NCBI GenBank assembly: GCA_903855985.1
Contig: CAIOAO010000107.1
Span: forward strand, 1-64,000
Length of the DNA stretch: 64,000 nucleotides
Reading direction: 5' to 3'
Source of the DNA: an uncultured Opitutia bacterium
GTDB lineage: Bacteria > Verrucomicrobiota > Verrucomicrobiia > Opitutales > Opitutaceae
In this document: positions 52,853 to 61,769 of the stretch, one piece after another
How the letters are laid out: every line of letters begins with the position of its first letter
How positions within the stretch are numbered: position 1 is the stretch's first letter
The notes under the pieces: model-generated
Told to the model about the DNA's origin: nothing
Databases searched by the model: none
Seen by the model: the letters and a program-made list of their open reading frames with translations, nothing else
Program-made: the position numbers and the translations under genes

Positions 52853-54472
52853 ATGGGCAAGCGGACGATCATCATCGGGGCGCTGGTGGCGATCATTGCG
52901 CTGCCGTTTATCCTGCGCCCGAAGCAGCCGGCGCTGGAAAAGAGCGATGTGACGCTGGTCGTCATCACCCCGCACAACGAGGCGATCCGCTCCGAGTATG
53001 GCCGCGGTTTCCGCAGCTGGTACCGGCAGCGGACGGGCAAGACCGTGCTGCTGGAATGGCGCGTGATCGGCGGGACGAGTGACATCACGCGGTTTCTCGA
53101 GGCGGAGTACATTGCGGCGTTTAAAAATTACTGGTCGGGCAAGCTCGGCCGGCCGTGGAACGCGGAAATCCAGACCGGTTTCACCAATCCCAAGCTGAAG
53201 GGGGACGCCCCGGCGGTCGTGCAGGAGGCGCGGAAAGCGTTCCTCGCGTCGGACGTGAGCTGCGGCATCGACCTGTTTTATGGCGGCGGCAGTTTCGACT
53301 TCATTCGGCAGGCCCAGGCCGGCCGGCTGGTGGCGACGCCGCTGCTGCAAACGCACGCCGACTGGTTCACCGATGCGGTGATCCCGCGGCAATTTGCCGG
53401 CGAGACGTACTGGGACGCCAAGGGACTGTGGTTTGGCAATGTGCTCAGCACCTATGGCATCCTGTACAACAAGGATTCCCTGGCGCGGCTGGGCATAACG
53501 CATCCGCCGAGCCAATGGGACGACCTGACGGACGCGAAGTACCGCGGCGAGATCGCACTCTCCGACCCGACGAAGAGCAGCTCGATGGCGAAGGCGTTTG
53601 AGAACGTGCTGCAGCAAAACATCCAGCGGCGGCTCGCGGTGCTGTTGGCTGCGGCCGGAGGGAAAAAGACGCCGGCCCTGGAGGCGCAGGCCGTGCGGGA
53701 AGGCTGGGCGGCGGGCTTGCAGATCATCCAGCGGATCGGGGCCAATGCGCGCTATTTCACCGACAGCTCGCAGAAGCCGCCGATCGATGTGTCACAGGGC
53801 GATTGCGCGGCGGGCATCTCGATTGATTTTTACGGCCGGGCGCAGGCGGAGGTGACGGAACACCGCGGCGATGGCACGGTGCGGCTGGGGTTTGTCACGC
53901 CAAAGGGCGGAACGGTGAGTTCCGTCGATCCGATCGCCTTGCTGCGGGGTGCGCCCAACCGCGAAGTAGCCGAGGCGTTCATCGAGTACACGCTCTCAAT
54001 GGAGGGCCAGAAGCTGTGGAATTTCAAACCCGGCACGCCCGGTGGACCGGTGCGCTTTGCCCTGCGCCGGCTGCCGATCCGGCAGGATTTCTATGCCCAC
54101 CGCGAATGGGATGCCTACCGCAGCGACCCGGACGCCGCGCCCTACGCGGATGAGGAGCACCTGATTTCCCATCCGGAGTGGACGGGGAGCATCTTCCGGG
54201 AAATGGCCTTTGTCATCGGGGCCATGAGCCTCGACACGCATGACGAACTGGTGACGGCCTGGCGGGAGATCATTGCCGCCGGGATGCCGCCGCAGGCGGT
54301 GGCCCGCATGGGTGACATGTCGGTGATCAGTTATGACCGCACAACCGGCGTGATCCGACAGGCTTTCAATTCGAAGGACAAAGTGGACGAACTGCGCATT
54401 GCCAACGAAATCGGCGCCGCCTTCCGCCAACAATACCGCGAGGCGGCGGAATTGGCGCGGGCGGGAAAATGA
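52853..54472 (+). CDS. Extracellular solute-binding protein (ABC type 1/8-like)
   Basis: 539 residues, longer than the usual 330-450. A hydrophobic N-terminus (residues 4-20) acts as signal or anchor. VVITPHNEAIRSEYGRGF, SYGG-like IDLFYGGGSFDFI, VLSTYGILYNKDSL and LSDPTKSSSMAKAFE are typical of iron or thiamine binding proteins, and IEYTLSMEGQKLW is the usual late block. It has about 130 extra residues at the C-terminus. It pairs with the ATPase; the missing permease must be elsewhere. TGA abuts the next gene's stop within TGATCA. Confidence 0.88.
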   Translation: MGKRTIIIGALVAIIALPFILRPKQPALEKSDVTLVVITPHNEAIRSEYGRGFRSWYRQRTGKTVLLEWRVIGGTSDITRFLEAEYIAAFKNYWSGKLGRPWNAEIQTGFTNPKLKGDAPAVVQEARKAFLASDVSCGIDLFYGGGSFDFIRQAQAGRLVATPLLQTHADWFTDAVIPRQFAGETYWDAKGLWFGNVLSTYGILYNKDSLARLGITHPPSQWDDLTDAKYRGEIALSDPTKSSSMAKAFENVLQQNIQRRLAVLLAAAGGKKTPALEAQAVREGWAAGLQIIQRIGANARYFTDSSQKPPIDVSQGDCAAGISIDFYGRAQAEVTEHRGDGTVRLGFVTPKGGTVSSVDPIALLRGAPNREVAEAFIEYTLSMEGQKLWNFKPGTPGGPVRFALRRLPIRQDFYAHREWDAYRSDPDAAPYADEEHLISHPEWTGSIFREMAFVIGAMSLDTHDELVTAWREIIAAGMPPQAVARMGDMSVISYDRTTGVIRQAFNSKDKVDELRIANEIGAAFRQQYREAAELARAGK

Positions 54473-54925
54473 TCAGGCCCCGGCAGCCGGCTTCCGATAG
54501 GCGTTTGGCGTCAGCTTTTCCATGTAGCGATCGGGCCGGGCGACCGGGGTAAAGCCGAAGCGCGCATAGAGTCCGTGCGCATCGCGGGTCACGAGGTTGA
54601 GGCGGCGGAGACCCTGGAGCTTGGGATGGTCCAGGGCGGCTTTCATCGCGGCCTGGGCCAGCCCGTGACCGCGGTGGGCTTCCAGGACGTAAACGTCGCA
54701 GACATAGGCGAAGGTGGCGTAGTCAGAAACGATCCGCACCAAGCCCACTTGGACACTGTCGGCCGTGTAAACGCCGAGGCAGAGCGAGCCCTGCAACGCC
54801 CGGGTGACGGTGTCGAGCGGGATGCCTTCCGCCCAGTAGCTGCACCCCAGATAGGCGTGAATGGCCGCCACATCGAGCCGGGCCGGGTCGTCGGAGATGA
54901 GATAGTCGCCGTGCGGAACCTGCAT
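54473..54925 (-). CDS. GNAT family N-acetyltransferase
   Basis: 150 residues. The acetyl-CoA binding block is DVYVLEAHRGHGLAQAAMKAAL (R/Q-x2-G-x-G/A form), preceded by VGLVRIVSDYATFAY. YARFGFTPVARPDRYM is the typical C-terminal GNAT strand. Substrate unknown. Confidence 0.88.
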   Translation of the reverse strand: MQVPHGDYLISDDPARLDVAAIHAYLGCSYWAEGIPLDTVTRALQGSLCLGVYTADSVQVGLVRIVSDYATFAYVCDVYVLEAHRGHGLAQAAMKAALDHPKLQGLRRLNLVTRDAHGLYARFGFTPVARPDRYMEKLTPNAYRKPAAGA

Positions 54926-54930
54926 GGCGC

Positions 54931-55587
54931 TCAGCCAAGGCGGGCGAACGCGGCGGCAAAGGCCACCCGGTCGGCGGCGCGATAAAACGAAGTGCCGGCG
55001 ACGAAGGTGTCGGCGCCGGCGGCGTGGCAGTCCGCGAAATTGGTGAGGTCGATGCCGCCGTCCACCTCGAGGCGGAACTTCAAATTGCGCTCGCGGCGCC
55101 AGGCGGAGAGTTGCCGGAGCTTCGGCAGCATGTCGGGACGGAAAGCCTGCCCGCCGAACCCAGGCTGCACCGTCATGACCAGCACGAGGTCAACGGAGGG
55201 CAGGAGGGCGGAGATGGCTTCGGCCGGGGTGCCGGGATTGACGACGATGCCGCACTGGCAACCGAGGGCACGGATCCGGGCAAGGGTGCCGGCATGGTCA
55301 TAGGCGGGCTCGATGTGGATGCAGACGAGATTCGAGCCGGCCTTGATGAACGGCTCGATGTAGCGGTGGGGCTCATCGAGCATCAGGTGCGTCTCAAAAA
55401 ACAACTTCGAGCCGGGGCGCAGCGCGGCGACGGTCTGCGGGCCAAAGGACAGGTTGGGGACGAAGTGCCCGTCCATGATGTCGAGGTGGATGCGGGCGAG
55501 CCCGAGGTCCTCCACCACCCGGACACTGTCGGCGAGGCGGGCATGGTCGCCGGCCAGCAGGGAAGGAGAAAGGAGCGGGGCGTGCAT
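54931..55587 (-). CDS. rpe: Ribulose-phosphate 3-epimerase
   Basis: 218 residues. Interconverts ribulose 5-phosphate and xylulose 5-phosphate in the pentose phosphate pathway. LSPSLLAGDHARLAD, HLDIMDGHFVPNLSFGPQ, MTVQPGFGGQAF and VDGGIDLTNF are the conserved metal and phosphate-binding blocks. ATG 55587 is favoured over the GTG at 55596. Confidence 0.96.
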   Translation of the reverse strand: MHAPLLSPSLLAGDHARLADSVRVVEDLGLARIHLDIMDGHFVPNLSFGPQTVAALRPGSKLFFETHLMLDEPHRYIEPFIKAGSNLVCIHIEPAYDHAGTLARIRALGCQCGIVVNPGTPAEAISALLPSVDLVLVMTVQPGFGGQAFRPDMLPKLRQLSAWRRERNLKFRLEVDGGIDLTNFADCHAAGADTFVAGTSFYRAADRVAFAAAFARLG

Positions 55588-55592
55588 GGCGG

Positions 55593-56105
55593 TCACCAGA
55601 CGTCGAGCACGGTGTGCGAGATCTTCTGGGCGAGGGCCTCGGCGAGGATCGGGAGCAGCTGGTATTCGGCCTGCAGCTGGCCGCTGTCGGTGAAGGCATC
55701 GCGGGTCACGGCCACGCTCCGCTTGGCAAACAGCACCTGGTCGTGACGGTTGTCGCGCAGGGTGCAGGTGGTGCCGAGGGTCACGGCGAATTTGCGCGCC
55801 AGGCCGGTATCATCCTCACGGGCGGCGGTCATTTCCCGGTGGTAGTCGGTAATCGTGATACTGAGGGTGGCGTCGGCCTCGGCGGCGGTGTTCACGAGGG
55901 TGACCCGGGCGTCGTGGATGAAGGCCTCGCGCAGCTGCGTGGTGACAATGGCCCGGGCCTGGGGCAGGAGGGTCTTGTTCGCAACGGGTTCAACGTAGAG
56001 CGTGGTGAAACCCAGTTTGGCATCCGTGCCGAGCTGGTAGTGGCTGCAGCCCGCGAGTCCTAGAACGAGGGCGAGCAGGCCGAGAACGGGGAGGCGGGAA
56101 GTCAT
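55593..56105 (-). CDS. lptE: LptE-like LPS-assembly lipoprotein
   Basis: 170 residues with lipobox GLAGC (Cys about 20). CSHYQLG directly after the Cys, VEPVANKTLLPQARAIVTTQLREAF and the VTRDAFTDSGQLQAEYQ block fit LptE-type proteins that plug the LptD channel and help place lipopolysaccharide in the outer membrane. Family similarity is loose in general, so confidence is moderate. It precedes rpe and follows bamD. Confidence 0.78.
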   Translation of the reverse strand: MTSRLPVLGLLALVLGLAGCSHYQLGTDAKLGFTTLYVEPVANKTLLPQARAIVTTQLREAFIHDARVTLVNTAAEADATLSITITDYHREMTAAREDDTGLARKFAVTLGTTCTLRDNRHDQVLFAKRSVAVTRDAFTDSGQLQAEYQLLPILAEALAQKISHTVLDVW

Positions 56106-56169
56106 GCGAGTGCAGCCAGAAATCGGCTCTTCGGCCGAAATGACAAACCCAAAGCAGGCGGCATGGCGC

Positions 56170-57228
56170 CTAGAAAAACAGGAAATGCTTTTTCTTCTTC
56201 GGCGCGGGCGTGGCCGGAGTGGCGGGCGCGGGCTGGCCGGCGGCCTTGGCCTCGACCTGGGCGAGCATCACCTTGGCGTGCTTCGCGACTTCCGAGTCGG
56301 GGTAGGCGGTGATGGCCTCGTTGTAGAACACCTTCGCCGCGACGTAATTGTCCCGCTTGAAGTAATAGAAATCGGCCATCTTCACCTTGCTCTCGGCGAG
56401 CATCTTTTTCATGTCGTCGAGCCCCTTGGCGGCCTTGCTGAGGTTCACGTCGTTGGGGAAGAGGATCATGAAGTCCTCGTAGTAGGTGACGGCTTCCTTG
56501 GTCGAGGCCTGGTCGTAGTACGGGCCGTCCACAAGCGAGGCATGGGACTGCGCGAGTTTGAAATACGCGTCGGCGGTCAGCAGGCTCTGCGGGTAGGCAT
56601 TGATGAGGCGGTCGAGGGCGTCGATGGCCTCGTCGGTTTCCTTCCGCAGCTGGTGGCCGCGGGCGATGTTCATCAGGCAAAGCGGGGCGTAATCGCTGTA
56701 GGGCGCGTCGTTGAGGACGACCTCGAAGTAGCCGATGGCGGTGGAGCGGCCGGTGGGGCCGGGAAACAGGCCCCAGATGTAGGGGCGCTTGCCGTCGAGC
56801 AGGTCGCTGGCGATGCGGTATTGGATGCCGACGACCTCGTTGAAGCGCTTGGTGTTGGGGTAGCGGCCGATGAGACGCTGGAAGGCGTCGAAGGCATCGT
56901 AATACTGGCGGCGGATGAGACGAAGCTTGCCGATGCGGTAGAGTGCCTCGGGGGCGTAGACGGAATTGGGGTATTTCTTGACGACCTTCTCGTAGCTGCT
57001 GATGGCGGAACCCGAACTGCGGCGCTCCTCGGCGAGGCGGGCCTTGTTCATGGTGTCGACGGCCTTGCGACCCTCGGAACCACTGATGCCGGACATCACG
57101 CCGCCCTCGACGCGCCAGCCGGTGGCCCGGCTCCACACGAGGTCGGCGGCGAGCCGGCCAGGGAGACAGGACAGGACAGCCGCAACAATGAGCGCGGGAA
57201 GCAGGCGGCGAATCAGGGAAGATAGCAT
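56170..57228 (-). CDS. bamD: BamD-like outer-membrane assembly TPR protein
   Basis: 352 residues. A signal peptide (about 1-28, without a lipobox Cys at the cleavage site) precedes TPR-like repeats including SVYAPEALYRIGKLRLIRRQYYDAFDAFQRLI and LTADAYFKLAQSHASL. The YPNS and FPND motifs and the repeat layout are those of BamD/ComL/YfiO, though it is longer and apparently not lipid-anchored. A lysine-rich tail closes it (KKKKHFLFF). Assigned by similarity and context (fabH, lptE). Confidence 0.8.
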   Translation of the reverse strand: MLSSLIRRLLPALIVAAVLSCLPGRLAADLVWSRATGWRVEGGVMSGISGSEGRKAVDTMNKARLAEERRSSGSAISSYEKVVKKYPNSVYAPEALYRIGKLRLIRRQYYDAFDAFQRLIGRYPNTKRFNEVVGIQYRIASDLLDGKRPYIWGLFPGPTGRSTAIGYFEVVLNDAPYSDYAPLCLMNIARGHQLRKETDEAIDALDRLINAYPQSLLTADAYFKLAQSHASLVDGPYYDQASTKEAVTYYEDFMILFPNDVNLSKAAKGLDDMKKMLAESKVKMADFYYFKRDNYVAAKVFYNEAITAYPDSEVAKHAKVMLAQVEAKAAGQPAPATPATPAPKKKKHFLFF

Positions 57229-57239
57229 GGGAAAGGGAT

Positions 57240-58232
57240 TTACCAGCGAATCAGCGCGGACCCGTAGGTCAAGCCCGCCCCAAATGCGACGAGGAGGGTA
57301 TAGTCGCCGCGTTTGATGCGACCCAGGCGGCGGGCCTCGTCGAGGGCGATGGGGATGGAAGCGGAGGAGGTGTTACCGAAGCGATCGACGTTCACATAGA
57401 AGCGCTCCATGGGAACCTCGAGGTACTGGGAGATGGCTTCGATGATGCGAAGATTGGCCTGGTGGGGGATCACGAGCCCAATCTGATCAGCACGGAGGTG
57501 ATGATGTTCCAAGATATCGCGGGCCGCCTCCTCCATGGCCCGCACGGCGATCTTGAAGACCTCCTTGCCCTTCATCTTCAGGAAATGGTCGCCGGCCGCG
57601 ATGGACTCGGGCGTGGCGGGATGGCTGCTGCCGCCCTTCGGGACGCAGAGGAGATCGGTGCTCTCGCCGTAGGCGCCGAGCTGGGTGCCGATCACGCCGA
57701 CCCCGGGTTCGTGGCTGACGCCGAGCACCACGGCGCCGGCGCCGTCGCCGAACAGCACGCAGGTGGTGCGGTCCTTCCAGTCGGTGATGGCGGAGAGTTT
57801 TTCCGCCCCGATGACGAGGGCGCGGCGGTAGCGGCCCGAGGTCAGCATGGCGGAGGCGGTGTCGAGCGCGTAGACGAAGCCGGAGCAGGCGGCATTGAGG
57901 TCGAAGCACGCGACATTGGTGCGGACGCCGAGCTTGGCCTGGATGATGCAGGAGACCGCGGGGACCGACATGTCGGGCGTGACGGTGGCGACGATGAGCA
58001 GGTCAATGTCGGCGGCGGTAAGGTGGGCGTCGGCCAGGGCGGCCCGGGCGGCGGCGACGGCCATGTCGGACGTGGCTTCACCCGGGGCGGCGATATGGCG
58101 CTCGCGGATGCCGCTGCGGCTGACGATCCACTCGTCAGAGGTATCGACCATTTTCGTGAGCTCGGCATTGGTCAGGATGCGCGCGGGCGCATAGGAGCCG
58201 GTGCCGAGGATGACGGTGGAGACGGAGGCCAT
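57240..58232 (-). CDS. fabH: 3-oxoacyl-ACP synthase III
   Basis: 330 residues. Starts fatty acid synthesis by condensing acetyl-CoA with malonyl-ACP. Catalytic triad: C116 ([11 protein letters not shown]), H257 ([10 protein letters not shown]) and N287 (FGNTSSAS). The opening [18 protein letters not shown] is typical. It follows plsX by 28 bases in the classical rpmF-plsX-fabH order. Confidence 0.97.
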   Translation of the reverse strand: MASVSTVILGTGSYAPARILTNAELTKMVDTSDEWIVSRSGIRERHIAAPGEATSDMAVAAARAALADAHLTAADIDLLIVATVTPDMSVPAVSCIIQAKLGVRTNVACFDLNAACSGFVYALDTASAMLTSGRYRRALVIGAEKLSAITDWKDRTTCVLFGDGAGAVVLGVSHEPGVGVIGTQLGAYGESTDLLCVPKGGSSHPATPESIAAGDHFLKMKGKEVFKIAVRAMEEAARDILEHHHLRADQIGLVIPHQANLRIIEAISQYLEVPMERFYVNVDRFGNTSSASIPIALDEARRLGRIKRGDYTLLVAFGAGLTYGSALIRW

Positions 58233-58260
58233 GAAAAGTGGAGGGGTGGACCGGCGCCGC

Positions 58261-59322
58261 TCAGGCGACGCTGGAGGGCTGGGCGAGACGCTCGTTGACG
58301 AGGGCGATGTCGGCCTCGATACGGTGGTTCATGTCGGCCTTGATGATCTGGCTGGCGGCATGGATGGCGCTCTTGATGGCGTGGCGGTTGGAGGAACCGT
58401 GGGCCTTGAGAATGTTGCCGCGCAGGCCGAGCAGCGGGGCGCCGCCGTAACGCTCGGGGTTGATGCGCTCCTTGAGGGCGCTGAAGGCGGACTTGGCCAG
58501 CAGGGCGCCGGTGGCGCGCATCGGGTTGGCCTGAAGCTCCTCGCGCAGCATGGAGGAGAAGAATTTCACGAGCGACTCCCAGCTCTTCAGCATGATGTTG
58601 CCGACAAAGCCGTCACAGATAACCACGTCGACGTGCTCGGCGAACACCTGGAAACCCTCGATGGGACCCGCGTAGTTGATCAGGCCGTCGATGCGGCGGA
58701 GCAGCTCGTTGGTCTCGGTGATCAGGGCGCTGCCCTTGCCCTCCTCCGTGCCGATATTCATGAGGCCGACGCGGGGGGACTGGATGCCGAGCATGACCCG
58801 GCAATAGTGGCTGCCGAGGATGGCGTTGTGCACGAGGTGCTCGGGCTTCGACTCGGGATTGGCGCCGGCGTCGATCAGGACGAAGTGGCCGTTTTCCCGC
58901 GGCACGATGGCGGCGAGGGCGGGGCGGGCGATGCCCTCCATGGTGCGCAGGCGCAGAGTGCCGCCGGCCATGAGGGCGCCGGTGTTGCCGCAGCTGACGA
59001 CGACGCTGGCGTGGCCGTCGCGGACGAGCTCAATGGCGCGGACCATCGAGGAGTCCTTCTTGCGCTTGAGGGCCATCAGCGGCTTGTCGTCCATCGTGAC
59101 GACCTCGGACGCGTGATGAACGGTGACGTGGTGGCGGCGGTTGAGGCCGGCGGCGTGGATCAGGGGACGGAGGACAGCCTCATCCCCGACCAGGGTCACG
59201 GGATTGAGTGCCGGGTACTGCCGCAGGGCCAGTTTGACGGCCTCAACGACCTCGGCGGGACCCATGTCGCCGCCCATGGCGTCGACTGCTATGCGCCCGG
59301 TATCGCCGGAAGAAGTGCCCAT
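58261..59322 (-). CDS. plsX: Phosphate acyltransferase
   Basis: 353 residues. PlsX makes acyl-phosphate from acyl-ACP for phospholipid synthesis. [49 protein letters not shown] and [14 protein letters not shown] are its conserved blocks. It lies between rpmF and fabH. Confidence 0.97.
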   Translation of the reverse strand: MGTSSGDTGRIAVDAMGGDMGPAEVVEAVKLALRQYPALNPVTLVGDEAVLRPLIHAAGLNRRHHVTVHHASEVVTMDDKPLMALKRKKDSSMVRAIELVRDGHASVVVSCGNTGALMAGGTLRLRTMEGIARPALAAIVPRENGHFVLIDAGANPESKPEHLVHNAILGSHYCRVMLGIQSPRVGLMNIGTEEGKGSALITETNELLRRIDGLINYAGPIEGFQVFAEHVDVVICDGFVGNIMLKSWESLVKFFSSMLREELQANPMRATGALLAKSAFSALKERINPERYGGAPLLGLRGNILKAHGSSNRHAIKSAIHAASQIIKADMNHRIEADIALVNERLAQPSSVA

Positions 59323-59356
59323 CGCGAGGATGGCGGAGAGTGCGGAATCGCGGGGA

Positions 59357-59536
59357 TCAGACCTCGACGTTGAGGACCTGACGACCGCGATACATGCCGT
59401 TCTTGGGGTTCACCCGGTGCGGGCGGAACGCGCTGCCATCGGTGGGATCCTTGGCAAACTCGGGGGCCTGAAAGGCGTTGGCGGCGCGACGGTTGGCGCT
59501 GCGGCGTTTGGACTGTTTGCGTTTCGGATTTGCCAT
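59357..59536 (-). CDS. rpmF: 50S ribosomal protein L32, zinc-free
   Basis: 59 residues. MANPKRKQSKRRSANRRAAN at the start and MYRGRQVLNVEV at the end are typical of L32. The zinc-binding Cys pairs found in many L32 proteins are absent, as in E. coli. Start ATG 59536. It heads the rpmF-plsX-fabH operon. Confidence 0.95.
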   Translation of the reverse strand: MANPKRKQSKRRSANRRAANAFQAPEFAKDPTDGSAFRPHRVNPKNGMYRGRQVLNVEV

Positions 59537-59603
59537 GGGAGGAAGGGATTTGGATGTGAAGGGCGTCGCTTAAAACGCCGGAAAGGAAGGGTGAAAGGGT
59601 CGG

Positions 59604-59631
59604 ATTAAAGAGCCGGGTTTTGGCGCGTCAA
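59604..59631 (-). promoter_or_regulatory. Promoter for rpmF-plsX-fabH
   Basis: On the minus strand TTGACG (59631-59626) is followed after 16 bases by TTTAAT (59609-59604); each matches the sigma-70 consensus at five of six bases. It lies 68 bases before the rpmF start. Confidence 0.65.
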
Positions 59632-59651
59632 GCGTCATAATCGGCGGGCTT

Positions 59652-60644
59652 TTACAACCACATCAGGGCCGCCAGAACCGCGGCAAATGCGAGCCGGTAC
59701 CAGGCAAACACGGCCATGCCATGCCGCGACAGCCAGGTGACGAGGAAACGCACCGCCAGGGCGGCGGTGACGGCGGCGACCACGCAGCCGAGCAGGATAT
59801 GCGGCCAGCCGTAAACCTGGATCATGGCTGCGCCGCTTTCATAGCTCTTCAGGGCGGTGGCCGCGGTGAGGGTGACAAGCCCGAGCAGGAAGCTGAACTC
59901 GGCCGACCGCCGCGGATCCAGGCCGGCGAGGTAGCCGCCCACGATGGTCATCATCGAGCGGCTCGTACCCGGCCACAGGGCGACACACTGCAGCAGGCCG
60001 ATGTTGAGTGCCTGTCGGGGAGTGAGTTCGGTGCCAGGGTCGGCGGCCGGAGCCTGGGCTTCGCGGCGCCGGCGGTAGCGTTCGGCCCAGAGGATAAAGA
60101 CCGCGCCCACCACCTGGGCGGCGACCACGGCGCCGATGGAAAAAAGGTGGGCGCTGATCCACCGGCCAAGGGCGAGACCGAGGATGGCGGAGGGAATGAC
60201 GGCAATGAGGAGGTTGCGGAGGAGCCGCCGGCCGGCCGGGTCACGGCCGCGCAGGCCGTTGAGCATGGAAAGAAGCTGCCGCCAGTAGAGGAGGGCGACG
60301 GCGGCAATCGCGCCGAATTGGATGACGATGGTGAAGGTGTCCGCGGCGAGGGTCGGGGTGAGCGGCACGCCGGCCGGGTCTTTGGGCGACGGGTGCCTAT
60401 GCCAGAGTGGCTGGCCGGAGGGGCCGGTCAGGGGCTGATCCGACTCCAGGCCGAGCAGGTGGGTGGCAACGATCAAATGCCCCGTGGAGGAGACGGGCAG
60501 ATATTCCGTCACGCCCTCGACCACACCCAGGATGCAGGCGTCGCGCACGCTGAGACCATTGACCGGCTCCGCCGGGGCCGGGGCGCCGCGGGCCGGGAGG
60601 CCGGCGAGGGCGAGACAAACAACACCCAGCAGGAGACGGCGCAT
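59652..60644 (-). CDS. uppP: Undecaprenyl-diphosphatase
   Basis: 330 residues. UppP recycles the lipid carrier of cell-wall sugars. The first motif is GVVEGVTEYLPVSSTGH and the second PGTSRSMMTIVGG, both in expected order with eight or so membrane helices. Two features are unusual: a signal-peptide-like N-terminal extension (MRRLLLGVVCLALAGLPARG), and an insertion of about 35 polar residues after the first motif (about 70-105). Confidence 0.94.
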   Translation of the reverse strand: MRRLLLGVVCLALAGLPARGAPAPAEPVNGLSVRDACILGVVEGVTEYLPVSSTGHLIVATHLLGLESDQPLTGPSGQPLWHRHPSPKDPAGVPLTPTLAADTFTIVIQFGAIAAVALLYWRQLLSMLNGLRGRDPAGRRLLRNLLIAVIPSAILGLALGRWISAHLFSIGAVVAAQVVGAVFILWAERYRRRREAQAPAADPGTELTPRQALNIGLLQCVALWPGTSRSMMTIVGGYLAGLDPRRSAEFSFLLGLVTLTAATALKSYESGAAMIQVYGWPHILLGCVVAAVTAALAVRFLVTWLSRHGMAVFAWYRLAFAAVLAALMWL

Positions 60645-60722
60645 CCGCTTTTGCTCCCAGAAGGTTCGCGGCGAAGCAATTTTATTTGCGGCGCGCCGCG
60701 GCGACGTAACGCTGGGGCATTG

Positions 60723-61769
60723 ATGCCCGTGCTGACCACCCTCACCACCCAGCTTGCCGCCGGACGAAACCTCGCGCCGGCGGAAGTGGAGCTTGCGGTC
60801 GGGGCGCTGGCGGGAGCGGAGGCGGCTGATCCGGTCAAGGAGGCGTTCCTCGCGGCGCTTGCGGCCAAGGGCGAGACGGCGGAGGAGCTGGCGGCGTTTG
60901 CCGTGGCGTTCCGAAAGCGCGCGCTGGATCCCGGGGTCGGGGCCTGGGCCGGACAGGCGATTGATGTCGTCGGCACCGGCGGCGACCACGCGGGTGGGTT
61001 TAATATTTCCAGCCTCGTCACTCTCGTCCTCGCGAGTGCGGGGGTGGTGGTGATGAAGCACGGCAACCGCGGCATCACCTCCAAGTGTGGCAGTGCGGAC
61101 CTGCTCGCCGGACTCGGCGTCAACCTCGAGGCGCCGCCGGAGCAACTTCGCCGGGCGCTGGACCAGCTGGGGTTCGCCTTCTTCTTCGCGCCGGCCTGGC
61201 ACCCGGCATTCAAGGCGGTGGCGGGACCGCGCAAGGCGCTCGCGGCCCGGGGCCAGCGCACGATTTTCAACCTGCTGGGTCCGCTGGTGAATCCCGGCCG
61301 GCCGGCGCACACGCTGCTGGGCGTGGCCTCGATGCCGTTGCTGGAAAAAATGGCCGGCGCGCTGGACCAGCTCGGCGGCCAGGCCGGGCTGACGGTGCAC
61401 GGCGTCATCACGCCGGAACGCGGCATTGACGAACTGACCACGGCGACGGTGAACCAGGTGCGCGGCACCGGCCGGTTGCGCCCACTGACGGCGGAATGGC
61501 GTTCGGCGGATTTCGGGCTGCCAACGGCGCCGTTTTCCGACCTGACCGGAGGCGACCTCGCCACGAATCTCGCCCTGACCGAAGCCGTGCTGGCAGGGCG
61601 GGGTCCGGCGGGATTGACCGACACCATCGTGCTCAACGCCGCCCTGGGCCTCTGGATCACGGGCCGCATCCCGCAGGTGCGCGAGGGCATTGCCCCGGCC
61701 CGCGAGCTGCTGCTCGGGGGAGCGGTGGCAAAAAAAATCGCGGCGACGCGCGAGTTCTACCGCCCATGA
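60723..61769 (+). CDS. trpD: Anthranilate phosphoribosyltransferase
   Basis: 348 residues. Second step of tryptophan synthesis. Conserved blocks: VVGTGGDHAGGFNISS (PRPP/Mg binding), KHGNRGITSKCGSADLL, FFFAPAWHPAFKAVAGPRK and NLLGPLVNPGRP. HGVITPERGIDELTT ends the core. Other trp genes are not in the window. The stop overlaps the glmM start as ATGA. Confidence 0.95.
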   Translation: MPVLTTLTTQLAAGRNLAPAEVELAVGALAGAEAADPVKEAFLAALAAKGETAEELAAFAVAFRKRALDPGVGAWAGQAIDVVGTGGDHAGGFNISSLVTLVLASAGVVVMKHGNRGITSKCGSADLLAGLGVNLEAPPEQLRRALDQLGFAFFFAPAWHPAFKAVAGPRKALAARGQRTIFNLLGPLVNPGRPAHTLLGVASMPLLEKMAGALDQLGGQAGLTVHGVITPERGIDELTTATVNQVRGTGRLRPLTAEWRSADFGLPTAPFSDLTGGDLATNLALTEAVLAGRGPAGLTDTIVLNAALGLWITGRIPQVREGIAPARELLLGGAVAKKIAATREFYRP

